A DNA stretch of 64,000 nt. It comes from Diadema setosum (Eukaryota > Echinodermata > Echinoidea > Diadematoida > Diadematidae). A program made the position numbers and the translations under genes. Position 1 is the stretch's first letter. Each line of letters starts with the position of its first letter. The stretch is from the NCBI RefSeq assembly GCF_964275005.1, contig NC_092688.1:21705903-21769902 (forward strand), in the 5' to 3' direction. Of this stretch, positions 1-10,624 are shown piece after piece. Below the pieces are notes generated by a model. The model worked only from the letters and a program-made list of their open reading frames with translations, did no database searches and was not told the DNA's origin.

Positions 1-1005
1 AGTTGTACGTCGTCATAAAACGTAATCATCTACTGTTGTAGATGGCACCCTTTCATCTATGGAAGACTGTGTGAGAGACATAGATGTTTGGGCTCGCGGC
101 AACAACATGATGTTAAACGAAAACAAAACAGAAGTTGTCCACATTGTGTCACAATTTCGAAAAAAAGAATCGCATCTGTTAGCCTCAACATCGATGGAGC
201 CGTCATAAATGCGTCCAAATCTACCAGAGACCTCGGCGTTATTGTGGACGACTCCTTCGATGCATGTAAGGGAGCACATTCGTAAGGTGTGCCGGGCTGC
301 TTCTTCTGGCATGGACAGGATCAAGAAAATCCGGAAATACCTCAACCAGAGCTCCCCGGAACTACTTTTTAATGCTGTTGTAACAACGCATCTGGATTAT
401 TGCAACAGTTTGCTCATCAACTTACATACCTGGCATCTCGCTCCACTTCAGCACGTACAGAACACTGCCGCGCGTCTTATCACTTGTACAAGGAAGTATG
501 ATCGCACCAGCCCTGTCATCCGCAAATCTACACTGGCTGTTAATCCCACAACGAATTAAGTTCAAGATCCTTCTCGTCACCTACATCATCTACAACCGTT
601 CACCTTTCTATCTAACTGACCTGATCTCATCGAAACCCAGACCGGCTGCACGCATGGACGTCAGATCATCATCTCCAGCTCAGCTCAAACTTGGCCCTCG
701 AGCCCACAACCATTATGGTGACCGCGCTTTCTCCGTTTGTGCCCCCCTTCTTTGGAGCACCCTCCCTATTCAAATTCAGTCCTCCACCTCCGTTGACATC
801 TTCAAAAAAACTTAAATAACATTTATTTCTAAAACAGAACTGATGATTAAGCATGCATTTGTAGTAGATTATTTATATCCTAAGCTGATTTATATGTTTG
901 TTTGTTTGTTTGTTTTGATGATTGTAAAGCGCTTCGAAACATATTGTATTAAGCGCTAAATTAATATTTCATATTATCAATATTATTATTATTATTATTA
1001 TTATT
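1..1005 (+). mobile_element. L2/CR1-like LINE, 3' end (RT C-terminus and 3' tail)
   Basis: Broken plus-strand reading frames give the C-terminal part of a non-LTR reverse transcriptase. Family landmarks are STRDLGVIVDDSF near 220-260, TTHLDYCNSLL near 390-420, LQHVQNTAARLIT near 450-480, and FKILLVTYIIYNRSPFYLTDLIS near 560-630 (only its first part is diagnostic), then YGDRAFSVCAPLLWSTLP near 715-770. Coding similarity fades after about 815. The tail holds a TGTAAAGCGCTTCGAA-type motif near 925-940 and an ATT microsatellite at about 980-1005, the usual 3' end of L2/CR1 elements. The frame changes at least twice (near 270 and near 540), so this is an inactive 5'-truncated copy. Its 5' part lies outside the window. 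Confidence 0.8.
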
Positions 1006-1314
1006 ACAGCAATCGTATTGGAATTGTGTATATCAGTGAAATAGAGAACTTCTGGGTACATCAGTAATATTGTATTTCACATGCACTTGATTAAAAAAGT
1101 TAAGACATGTAGAGACCTAGGTTAGAGGAATGCCCTCTTACACTCTAGAATTTAATTGGTCGTTGGAATTATGTGCACTATGAAGATCTGTTTCCAGAGA
1201 AATGTCTTTTTCATATAAAGATGTTGCGCTAGAAGGCGTTGTTTCTTACAATCCAGTTACAAGCGATTTAACCTGTACATGCATTTGCTTCAAGTACGAG
1301 ATGTCCATTTTCAT
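1006..1314. other. Intergenic stretch, nothing recognised
   Basis: Between the LINE tail and the stop codon of the receptor copy A tail exon. It would hold the 3' UTR of copy A. I saw no convincing poly(A) signal on the minus strand. Confidence 0.4.
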
Positions 1315-1821
1315 CTATCTCAGGCCCTCTTTTTGCTTGCTTGAGTAGACAGATACAGAATACAGAGGATCGTTCAAACTCATCGCCTCAGGGGGACATG
1401 TTTCATTCCTAGCAAGAATCGAGTATTGTGGATAATACTGCAGTTCTTGAATAGCCGCAGTTTGGTCGGAAGGCGAGGTGATTTCTGCATAAATTGAGGA
1501 CTGGACACCGTGCTGGAGGTGCCCTGATCTAACACTGCCATCTTTAGCTCTGATATGCATTGATAGCGCTCTACTGGCGATGTCACCACAGAATGGAACA
1601 TTGTCAACGTCACAAGCCTCTGTCGTAGAACAACCAGTGTAAGGTTTGTTTCCAGTATCTCTGACGTTAGAAAGGAGGTACCCGTCATCATCAGTGTCTC
1701 TTTCGATTGGCGAATACTCATAGATTGAACAGACGGGATGTTTTTTCTTCATCTTCTCCTTCACTGTTCCTGACATATCCATATAGAGCTCTTTCTCGCC
1801 TTTGGTTGCCGTACTTTCAAC
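1315..1821 (-). CDS. Copy A, last exon: cytoplasmic tail with tyrosine motifs
   Basis: A 507-nt exon, 168 codons plus stop, opening after a pyrimidine-rich stretch and CAG at 1822-1824, phase 0. Near its start is ELYMDM, a Tyr-x-x-Met site of the kind bound by PI3-kinase SH2 domains, which matches EELYMNV at the very end of the copy B tail. SIYAEI fits the ITIM consensus. Other tyrosines lie in IYEYSPI, GYLLSNV, QYSIL and DPLYSVSV. This suggests phosphotyrosine signalling, by inference from motifs only. Because of the stop in the preceding exon, this exon may never be translated. Confidence 0.6.
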   Translation of the reverse strand, partial: VESTATKGEKELYMDMSGTVKEKMKKKHPVCSIYEYSPIERDTDDDGYLLSNVRDTGNKPYTGCSTTEACDVDNVPFCGDIASRALSMHIRAKDGSVRSGHLQHGVQSSIYAEITSPSDQTAAIQELQYYPQYSILARNETCPPEAMSLNDPLYSVSVYSSKQKEGLR

Positions 1822-2456
1822 CTGGAAAACGAAAGAAAGGATTTTGATTTATCGTAATTGCCTGTTGCTTGCTGACATAAACATCTATTTTTTTAATGCA
1901 CGCGATGAAATTGAAAAAAGTCATGCTTGCTAATAATATCATCATTATCACCACCCTCAAACTAGAAAATGTCGTTACAATTTTGAAAACTTCCTACCAT
2001 TCAAATTCTGGTATGAAGTCCTGGAGTCACAATCTTTAGGTTCAAAAAGTTGTTTATTATTTATTATCAGTAGTCTGCGTGAAAGAAAGTCAGATACTTG
2101 CAGAAAAATTGACGATATACCTGGAAAAAGATACCAAATTTTCCTTTCGAGAGAGGGAAGTGTACTTTCTATTAAATGTGGTACGAAAAGTATTAACTAT
2201 CTTCCACTATTTGTTGGGTATCTTTTTTCCTACTTCACAATGTGCCTATCGCCATATGAAAAGAAAATATAATATCATCATGTTTAAGCAGTGAATGTCC
2301 TGATTCTGGCAAACTATTCGTGTCAGTTATCTGATTCATATTTCGAGTCAACAGCAATGATTCCCATGAGGAGCACAGCTGGGGCAGCTACAGGCTCAGT
2401 AGTCATGATTGGTGATCTGAAAGATACGATTATTATTGACTAAGTTTACAATGTAC

Positions 2457-2641
2457 CTCCGCTGAGTTCTGGTAGATGTGATGCGCGTCTCCAATTTGGT
2501 TGCCCTGATGTTCAGACAAAGGTCAATACACTGAGGAAGAGTCAGTACTGGTTGTGTGCGATAAAACGGCATGATCTGTTGTGCTTGGCTTTGGAAATGA
2601 AGTGTCAGTAGGATGATTCCGTAAATTTCCTTCATTTGAAT
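2457..2641 (-). pseudogene. Copy A, first cytoplasmic exon with in-frame stop
   Basis: A 185-nt exon, entered in phase 1 after CAG and left in phase 0 at GAG|GTACAT. Its end reads HHIYQNSAE and is followed in the next exon by VESTATKG. Copy B has PYHIYQNVAEVEKVR at the same place, which confirms frame and homology. YQNS/YQNV is a Grb2-type Tyr-x-Asn site. In that frame a TGA lies at 2523-2525, so the tail would end about 48 residues after the membrane segment and lose all signalling motifs. A sequencing error or polymorphism cannot be excluded. Confidence 0.6.
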
Positions 2642-3311
2642 CTGCTGGATGTCTAGGTTGTATTAAGGAGACAAGGAGGAGAAAAGACTTGAGACAAATC
2701 TGATGTATACGATGACGTTGAGGAAAGAGATCACTTTACTCAAATACGGGCACAGCGTTATATACCACAGTCTTGGGAGCTGTTCGGTTAGCATTCTGTT
2801 TCTGTCTACAACAGGACTGCGGTAGCTTGTAGAAATGGTAATATTTCCTCTGAAGAGTGTGACGTACAAATACTGGGTATTTCGAAATTCGTTGTCCATT
2901 GCAATGAGTGTTTAATTCAATCATTGCGTATGTGTTGATGTGGAAGTCAATTTCATCATTTTTTTCCTTATGTGAGAGTGAGAGTTCGCATACATTTTTT
3001 TAATGAATTGGACATTACACAAAATTACTCGGTGTTTGTGTGTTTGAAGTTTAAAGCCAGAATAAAAAACAATAACTCAGTTTCTGCTAACGGTAGCTTC
3101 TGGGTAGCTTTGACTTCAGACTTGAGCTTTGAATCAGCGTATGATTATCATTGCAAATCTATAGAAACTATTTATTAAAAACGACTAGAAGGGCAGGCCA
3201 CAAATTAATACAGTTATACTACATGATCATATCTTATGACAAGATAACTTCGTGGATACAGCTGATTTGGGAAATTCACACTCCCTTGATTAAGTCATCT
3301 TATATAAAAAC

Positions 3312-3434
3312 CTAATTGCCTTTTCAGTCTCTTGCACCTCGCCACGCAACTAATGACAAGCAATGCAAGTGCAACAAACAAATGGTTCCCAAGGCTGTAA
3401 ATCACCACTTTCGTCTCACGGGTCAAGGTAACCA
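3312..3434 (-). pseudogene. Copy A transmembrane exon, acceptor site lost
   Basis: Minus-strand translation gives TRETKVVIYSLGNHLF followed by VALALLVISCVARCK, a hydrophobic segment and a basic stop-transfer sequence. It aligns with ETTIMTYSLGIAL and LLVVLAVIRCK of copy B. With boundaries placed by alignment the exon is 123 nt, phase 1 to 1. The copy B acceptor is TTTCAG; the copy A equivalent reads TTTCAT, so normal splicing into this exon should fail. The donor AG|GTTTTT is also weak. The next AG downstream would put the membrane segment out of frame. Confidence 0.55.
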
Positions 3435-3693
3435 ATGAAATATAATCAGTAACAATCGTTCAATTAAAAACACAGTCATCTAACGAAGATATGCGGAAAA
3501 CAATTGCAGCCGAGATTAAAAAGAATAAATCATATATGAGTCATTCTCGTTATGTTATTTCTATTGTTATAAAAGAATGCAAAGATACAAACACATGTGG
3601 TCTGTATTGATTTTCATTTCCACTTTTTTTTAACACGACATAAGACCAAAATACGGAAGATTGGAACATAACTCTTTATCATTTTCACATTAT

Positions 3694-4705
3694 TGTTACG
3701 GTCAAGTTCACACAAATGAATGCAAGGCGGTCACAGTGAATTGAAATGAACAAATCTTCCGGAGCTTTATTAGGAATTTGCTTAACAATCAGGTTCCAAC
3801 CGGAATAATGACAATTGTTCAAAACATTACAGCGAAATTAACCATAACAATTGAATGTTACATCGGACCGTTTCAACAAAAGATAACTCAAAGACAGATT
3901 ATGTGATACCTGGCCAGGGTTTTACCCTAATAGAACCAACGTCGGGGCCCAACTCATCTGCGACGTGACGGGGAGGCGACGCACGACGCTATCACGTCGA
4001 GAGCGCGTCGATGCACGGGGACGTCGTCGAACCAACGGGCGACGCTATCTCGGCACAGTTTGCCACTCCGCGACTACGCCAGGTAGAAGGGCGTTGGCTG
4101 CCAGGTGCGCGTTGCCACTCACACAGTCTCGACGCCCTGGATCGACCTCGGCGTGGCTCCCACTAGTTGCCGTGTAGCAATCACAGGAATCACAGGTGGG
4201 CGTTGGCTCCAGACCGCCTGGTGGTTCGCCTGGCCAAGTCAACGAAAACTTATCGACGCTGTCGTCGTCGAAGGGAAACGGGCTAGAAGCAGGTTGGCAT
4301 CTCCTGGATTATCCTGCTGTTTAGCACTTTAACTCAGTTCGCAGAACACTTGTCCTAGGGAAAGCAATTTCTCCCAAGACCATGGACGGGACGTTGAGAA
4401 AGTTATAACGGTCCTCTCTAACCGGAGTCTGATTGTCGACTGACGCGACCAATGCATTTTTAACATGAGCATTATTACATACATGGAAAATTTCCGTCAG
4501 GCACGCCCAGCTTAATATATTCATAACATTAAACTCAACCTGGGCGAAGTGTGAAAGGCTGCGGTTCGAAACGAATGACTCAAAAGGAGATTACGTAACT
4601 GGTGGTGTCACAAACATTCGCGATCGTGCACGTGTGATCGCATACACATGATCATAAAACATGAAGACCACATTGTTAAGTGATTACATGGGCAAATTCG
4701 TAACA
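3694..4705. repeat. Solo LTR (about 1012 bp) with 4-bp target duplication
   Basis: The block starts TGTTACG and ends CGTAACA, so its ends are TG...CA inside a 7-bp inverted repeat. It is flanked on both sides by TTAT (3690-3693 and 4706-4709), as expected for a 4-bp target-site duplication. The interior has a GC-rich part near 3940-4280 and no open frame of interest. No internal element sequence was seen, so this is most simply a solo LTR left by recombination. It sits in the intron between the stalk and transmembrane exons of copy A. Orientation is not determined. Confidence 0.6.
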
Positions 4706-5282
4706 TTATACTGTTGTAAACAGGACAATTACAAGTTGAGCTTTCCAGTTTCTTCTTTAAAGCTTATAGACGTTTGAGACATGACACAGTGATTCTAAAA
4801 AGCAAAAAAAAAAAGAATGTAAAAATTGGCGTATGCTTAACAACTAAATATTTCTAATTCAGTGTGAAAAACCTACTGCAAAACGATATACAAAGTAAGC
4901 CTGTATCAAATATTTTAGGTCCCTCGGGAGAAAGAAAAAAACATAGTTATTGAGAAACATGAAAGTAGAACACAGATACATAGGAGTACTGCACTATCTG
5001 TGCATTGACATATTACATACATTTACAGGACAGTATACAATTATATTCATCTTTAATTCGGCTGAGTTTTGATCTATGCATACGAACCATGTTAGCATGT
5101 GCTCATCTTTTTTACTGGTTCGCTTTGATATACACAAAGAACAACCGCTTCACGCGCGTACTATACTTGCAGGGGTAGGAAGAATGAAAAAGAAAAGTAA
5201 ACCTGACTAAACCAACACGAAGCGGTTACAGTAATGCACAATTTTGTATCAGAGATACATAATCCACAGGATTCCTACAGCT

Positions 5283-5350
5283 GTATTATTTATTTATTTA
5301 TCTATCTATTTATTTATTTATTTATCTATTTATTTATTTATTTATTTATT
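5283..5350. repeat. TTTA/TCTA tetranucleotide microsatellite
   Basis: Continuous run of TTTA units with scattered TCTA variants, in an intron of copy A. Confidence 0.9.
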
Positions 5351-5648
5351 CATCTATTGCTTCGTTTCTGCATGAAAAAACCTCAATGACCTTTAAACGA
5401 AAATAATCCCCGTGCAGGATACCTTACATGTAGAATGTCCTCTTACAATGTCTTAAATGTGTTTCACACTTGTTTGAACGGTCGGGTGAATTAAATCATT
5501 CGTCAGCAATGTTTAGGAAAAGATCTTCGTGCATTCCATTTTAAATAATTACACAGATGGCATATGAATGCTTTATCACAAGACCGCTCGATGTTATTTG
5601 AAAGTCTGTGGGTAGGGGTCATTTGACACGTAAACTAATTGTGAACTT

Positions 5649-5725
5649 GCTCATTGATGTGGGTATATCGCTCTTTGCAAAGTCATGGCTCATTGATGTG
5701 GGTATATCGCTCTTTGCAAAGTCAA
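5649..5725. repeat. 39-bp tandem duplication
   Basis: A 39-bp unit beginning GCTCATTGATGTGGGTATAT occurs twice head to tail with no visible difference, so it is recent. Intronic in copy A. Confidence 0.85.
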
Positions 5726-5876
5726 TACATGTACTTGTGTTTTGGCATATTTTTGCATGTCTGTCTTTCTTGCTTGCTATTCTTTATTACCAATCCTATT
5801 TCAAAAAGAGAGAAAAAAGGAAGGGCTAAATTGAAAATAATGCACAGAACGTAACGTGCTATGTCGGACTACTCAC

Positions 5877-5939
5877 TTGAAGGAGACGTAGAGCTTGATG
5901 TCACTGATGTAGTCAATTCTAGACTGGTCAGTCTGTTGC
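5877..5939 (-). CDS. Copy A stalk mini-exon, type T2
   Basis: A 63-nt exon between AAACAG| and |GTGAGT, phase 1-1. It encodes a short Ser/Thr-rich peptide containing LTTSVTSSSTSPS. It is homologous to the five T2 exons of copy B. Such peptides just outside the membrane usually form O-glycosylated stalks (inference). Confidence 0.6.
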
Positions 5940-6335
5940 CTGTTTACGAAACATAGATCACTATATGACATTGGGAGTATACAAACCAGCGTCAGATAAC
6001 TCCCCTTTTGAGAGCCCCATTATACACAAAATTATTCCGTATTTTTGTATGTACTCATACACGAAAAAATGTATTTCCACCTTTACGGCCATTTCTGGAT
6101 TTGTTTGTTTGTTTGTTTTTTTAAGCGTCGTCGGATTATATTTCCTGTATGAAAAGACAACGCTGTAGAAAGCGTGTCAGGATGATGATGGTGAAATAAA
6201 CAAGCTTGCTTCAGATGAACTCAGATGAATATACATAGACAAACATAATTATAAATGTCCAACAACGCAATCTAACGATACTTTGTTTTGATTCCAAAAA
6301 TACAAGAGTCTAAGCTCCCATTTCGGAATACTCAC

Positions 6336-6407
6336 TAGAATAGATCTTGTGTGTATCATGTATGAGCGCTGTGCTAATCCTAATCTTATCATCTTCCCAC
6401 TCATTGC
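6336..6407 (-). CDS. Copy A stalk mini-exon, type T1
   Basis: A 72-nt exon between TTTACAG| and |GTGAGT, phase 1-1, starting NEWEDDK. It is homologous to the T1 exons of copy B (SEWQDKNMKTA, TGRQNENMGTT). Part of the juxtamembrane stalk. Confidence 0.6.
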
Positions 6408-6729
6408 CTGTAAAGAAAAAGATACAAACGTGTGTAAAAGGAAGACGTTGATAAATCCTGAATTTGCGATCAAGTGAAAGTGGGGCTACTGAACGTGAAA
6501 TTTGGGGAAAAGAGCTTTATATACATGTAGAAAATATTATGCTTTATTCATAAGCACAGCGACGGGCATTGAGTATTTCAGTTGTATATTTCGTAAATCA
6601 CTTATATTCTATGATTTTTGAAATATTCCACGGAGGAACCTTTCGAATGACGAAATTCTTTTTATTTTCTGTTTAACATTGATCCTTTTGGAAAAACGAA
6701 TCTTATTTCATTTTCGGATTGTGACGAAC

Positions 6730-6951
6730 CAATTGTTTGCTGTTCGACTGCCAGACATGAAGGTACTGAATCATTCCAGACAGGGAAGTAAGTCGACCAT
6801 CCGGGTCTTCCAACACACTGAAGTGTCGCGCTCCCATTGATGACGTAACCTTCTTTACAGGTGAGAGTTATCATGGACCTGAACCTCGTGATATTAGAGC
6901 TCCAATCACCATTAGATACATGGCTGGGATGATCACAAACCGCAACCGAAA
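6730..6951 (-). CDS. Copy A CCP/sushi domain exon
   Basis: A 222-nt, phase 1-1 exon. The translation has the CCP pattern: VCDHPSHVSNGDW, ITLTCKEGYVINGSATLQC and a Trp then Cys near VWNDSVPSC, giving four cysteines and the conserved Trp of the fold. The copy B exon has the same length and is very similar. The acceptor is AATAG|TTTCGG. The donor G|GTTCGT is weak but keeps the phase. CCP modules are protein- or glycan-binding repeats of complement regulators and many invertebrate surface receptors. Confidence 0.8.
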
Positions 6952-6989
6952 CTATTCAGGAAACAGAAAAGCAAAAGTGTTTCGAAAGT

Positions 6990-7028
<39 letters not shown>

Positions 7029-7075
7029 CATCATCATCATCATCATCATGATTATCACATCATGCATATATATAT

Positions 7076-7107
<32 letters not shown>

Positions 7108-7150
7108 GCATATATAAATGTACATATATGTATACATGTATATATACATA
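6990..7150. repeat. Compound AC / ATC / AT microsatellite
   Basis: Successive runs of AC (about 6994-7027), ATC (about 7027-7048) and AT/TATG (about 7064-7140). Intronic in copy A. Confidence 0.9.
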
Positions 7151-7665
7151 ATATTCACAAAATTGGTTTTTCATCAATAAAGTATTCATTTCTCGAATGT
7201 TTCATTTGGTTGAAAGGTGTAAATCGTTTTATTTTCTTGAAACATATCACATCTTTTGATATTGTTTAAATTGCGCCTATCATTTTGTCTATATACCAAT
7301 CCCTATATACCAATACCATAATACAATTGAAATGATAGCTGCTGCAATTATTGTAGTTTACGTCAGAACTGAAGATTGGGAAGATAGAGGTAGGGACTGT
7401 AAAAACTGCGACAATTTTTGCAAAAACCAAAATAGAAAAGAAAAGTTTTTATAGCAACAGACAACATGAATTTCGTTAGTGAATACTGTCACAATGAGGA
7501 AGTATAATGGTTATCAACATGATTAAACATAATCGGAGATTGCTAATAGAAATAAAAATGGCGGTAATACTGACAGTTACAATGAGAGTTAGAGAAGCAA
7601 TAGGTACATGTATCATTTAATACCTATAACATATTGTCACAGAATCTCTTATTGCTTTTACTTAC

Positions 7666-7911
7666 TGTTAAAAAAGTAGCGGAAAATTTCTTCCTCATTT
7701 GGACACTCCCAACGGTGAGAACAGGTTGAGGAACAGCTGCTGTAATCCATTTGTTGAAAGCATGAACACATGCTCCGATGTATGGTGGTGTCATAACGAA
7801 CTAGGCGTCTTGCACAGATAGACGCACATTCTTCGTAAGAATGAACTTCATATTCAGGATGAGCCTGAAATAACTGATAGTAACCCTGATAGCATCCGAG
7901 AAATCCAGGCA
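7666..7911 (-). CDS. Copy A WSC-like domain exon
   Basis: A 246-nt, phase 1-1 exon between CATCGTAG| and |GTAAGT. It reads PGFLGCYQG, EECASICARR, SMCSCFQQ, CSSTCSHRWECP and ends RYFFN. The GCY start and eight cysteines in a C...CxxxC...CxC...C...C...C pattern match the WSC carbohydrate-binding domain of polycystin-1, fungal Wsc sensors and Kremen. The copy B exon at 56410-56673 is its paralogue. Sugar binding is inferred from the family. Confidence 0.7.
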
Positions 7912-8410
7912 CTACGATGAAACATAAGGATGGTTATTCAACATTAGACTTGCTTCTAAAAGCAGCAATCAGACGGCCCAGTGTCACTTGATAGATAATT
8001 TTGATATGATTAATGAATAGAATAAAGACGGACAATGCTTCCCTTTAATAAAACGATGATCATTACACATGAACCTAAGTAAAGTAAAGCATACCCAGGC
8101 AGCATGTATTGGTATGAAGATATGTGTGAACAAGGCTCAATGCATCTGTCATGAATCAGATATATGCTGCTGCATACAAAATGCAGGGTTGGGTTGTATA
8201 GGCCTACTGTGATAACATTCTTGCTCTTCGCTGCTTAATTTCACTAGCATAGGGACACGGGAGAGCCAGGCACCTATAGTTCTTATATGGCTTTACACAC
8301 AGACAGACAGTAAAACAGACACATACACACCCATGTATTACAGTATGTATTAATGCACACGCTCACATAATACATGCCTACGCACCATGCATGTGTACAT
8401 ACAACCTCAC

Positions 8411-8488
8411 CTTGGCACTTGAGTCTGGCAAGCTCATCCGAAGGACACTCAGTGGTAGCCAGTGAACAATCCATTACACGTTTAGAAT
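8411..8488 (-). CDS. Copy A SRCR domain, second exon
   Basis: A 78-nt, phase 1-1 exon between TCCGTAG| and |GTGAGG, reading SKRVMDCSLATTECPSDE then LARLKC. It supplies the last conserved cysteines of the SRCR domain begun in the exon at 10409-10624. Together they give about 98 residues, the normal SRCR length. Confidence 0.6.
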
Positions 8489-8651
8489 CTACGGATTGAT
8501 ATTGTGAATATTATTTACATGTTATATTTACATGTATAAAGATATAATTATGTCTTTCTTGATTGAAATGTATTTCATGATAGTAATTTACTGTGTGAAC
8601 ATACAATATCCTCTGTTTCTCTCAAATTTTTAATTCCTATAGATCATATAC

Positions 8652-9818
8652 GTTTTCCCGGCAAATTGCGCACTTCTGTCAGTCTATTTGATAGAAGGTT
8701 CATTCAATTTAGCAAAACCTCTCGTTGTCGCACAGGCTGTCTTTAAAAATTGCAATATGTGCATTCAATTTAGCATTTCGATCAATGAAATTTGCACATG
8801 TGGCTTTCGAATTCGTTAAAAGGGCATTCAAATTGGCTGGTACTCTACCTTCATTCAAATTCGCCATCACTTGCTGAAAAGGTAATTTGAGTCAATCAAT
8901 TTCGCGAATCGGAAGTCAAATTCCAAACATTTTTATTCAAATCAACGTCATATTATTTCTTATTTGAAGAGGTGAGAACATTTGAATGTGTATTTCTATG
9001 TTGCTTTTTGTTTCATCCACACGCTGTTAAGCAGTGGAGTTGTATCATATTTTGACCCTTTATAAGTGGAGTTTGTTGTTCTGTAAGGCCCCTTTCCTTT
9101 CATATATGTCACTATAGGCTTACAAGTACCAATACTACAGATTAACGTCATCTTCTTACATTCATGTCAGCACAAGTTAAATACAGACGTATATCTCAAG
9201 AAGACAGAGAAAGAATCACCACTGATAAAAGGAACATTTGATGATCATAACCTTGACTTCCTAAAACTGGCCGACACACTCGGAAAAAAGCGCTCAAAGG
9301 CCAGATAAGTTGTGGCCACATGCACGGACATCTTCGGACTGGGAGACTCAATTTTTCAAAACATTGAAAAGAAAAAAATGTTGCCAAAATATCTAAAGTG
9401 AATACGAAAATATGAACTGTAATGACGCTTACAAAGCAATTACTATGTTGAAAAAAAAAATAAAGAAAGAACCAAAGCATAAACATGTGTGCTAAATAGA
9501 CTGCAAAAGATGTTAAATTGGATGCCCCAAAATGAATTCGAATGAACGAGCGCAGCATATAAGTAATGACTTGACTGTATCATTCTAAATTGAATGAACG
9601 AATAACGAAATGGTGCTTGTTTTACGAATTTCAATAGAAAAAGTGTTAATTAGAATGAGGTTAAAGGTAATTTTAATGCTCCAAAATGAATTTGAATGAA
9701 GAGATCATAAAATTGAAATATTTAACATGTCAGCTTCTCTAAATTGTGCTAAATTCTAATGCAGCAACAAAGAATAAGACTTACAAACACTGACAAGAGC
9801 GAAATTGGCCTGGAAAAC
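8652..9818. mobile_element. Decayed terminal-inverted-repeat element (MITE-like)
   Basis: The left end, near TTTTCCCGGCAAATTGCGC, pairs with the right end, whose reverse complement reads TTTTCCAGGCCAATTTCGC. Both are followed by a CTTCTGTCAG / CTCTTGTCAG-like stretch. The first and last 250 bp are rich in ATTCAAATT / AATTTGAAT motifs in opposite orientation. No transposase frame was seen. Family unassigned. It lies in the SRCR intron of copy A. Confidence 0.45.
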
Positions 9819-10408
9819 CTATACTAAAACCGCATGACACACGTGGTGCATGTACCACTACACCAAACACTGCTGTGTACATGGGAAGACTTTTAATCTG
9901 GAGGTTCTCAGTAACACCAGATCCTAACAGGTGCTTACATACATGAACAAGATGGTTTACACCCTTTACGTGGGGACAATGAGCACACCATCCACCGGTA
10001 CAGAATCACGCACAATCGCAAGACATTAGATTTTGCTTGTGGCAGACCATGTTTCTAAATCCCAAGATTTTTCGGTTCTTGAACAATTTCTATAGTAGTC
10101 ATCCCGCTTTATCAAAAAAAGAGACACAACACAAACAATGATAAAGCTAAGAAGAGTATTCCCTGTTGCTGCAAATGGATTGTTTAGACGTGCCATTATC
10201 TAACAGAACAATTTTCACTAGTACTGTATCATCACTCTCTGAATACAGCCAGTAATCTTTAATAGCTGTTCACCGAATGTTTTTTTTTCTCTTTCTCTTT
10301 TAGTATTTTCTTTCATTTGACCAAATTGTGACTACTTAGGCCTATTTAGTATGCCATTAACGTGAATTCTAGGTAGAGCAGGTTTAGTGAAATTGCCATA
10401 TAACTTAC

Positions 10409-10624
10409 CCTGATAACATGTCAACCTCTGAGTCTTGTTACGTGCTGCCGTACTAGGCAAAATCTGATGTGAATATCCTTCTGCCGCTGGGAAGCCAAGT
10501 TCTCCGCAGATCAGTTCGGCAGCTTTGTCGTTGAATCCATAATAACAGACATATGTATCTGGTTGGAGGAGCACCAAGCCTTCCAAGGGAGAGGGTCCAC
10601 CAACCAGTCTCACAGATGGTGATT
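10409..10624 (-). CDS. Copy A SRCR domain, first exon
   Basis: A 216-nt, phase 1-1 exon between TTTCAAG| and |GTAAGTTA. It reads SVRLVGGPSPLEGLV, VCYYGFND, AAELICGELGFPAAEG and RLTCYQ. The VRLVGG start and the A-x-x-x-C-x-x-LGF core are hallmarks of the SRCR (scavenger receptor cysteine-rich) domain. The usual WG.VC segment is replaced by YVCYYG. This is the most upstream exon of copy A that I can support. The reading frame continues past the donor, but the GTAAGT match and phase agreement favour splicing. Confidence 0.75.

Larger units (their letters stand above)
1315..10624 (-). pseudogene. Receptor-like gene copy A (SRCR-WSC-CCP-stalk-TM-Tyr tail), probably degenerate
   Basis: Nine exons on the minus strand can be bounded by splice signals and compatible phases. 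In transcription order: SRCR in two exons, WSC, CCP/sushi, stalk mini-exons T1 and T2, transmembrane exon, and two cytoplasmic exons. All junctions from SRCR to the transmembrane exon are phase 1. Order and sequence match copy B at 32846-56673, so the two arose by duplication. The extracellular exons look intact. The 3' part does not: the expected acceptor of the transmembrane exon reads AT where copy B has AG, and the first cytoplasmic exon has an in-frame TGA at 2523-2525. The domain set suggests a cell-surface recognition receptor, by inference. No signal-peptide exon was found upstream of 10624. Alternatively it encodes a secreted or tail-less form. Confidence 0.65.

Noticed and set aside
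2396-2635. 79-codon minus-strand frame starting MKEIYGIILL
   Set aside because: The homologous frame to copy B is a different one (HHIYQNSAE). This frame is a shadow of the cytoplasmic exon.
7048-7269. Tyr/Ile-rich plus-strand frame
   Set aside because: Translation of the AT/TATG microsatellite.
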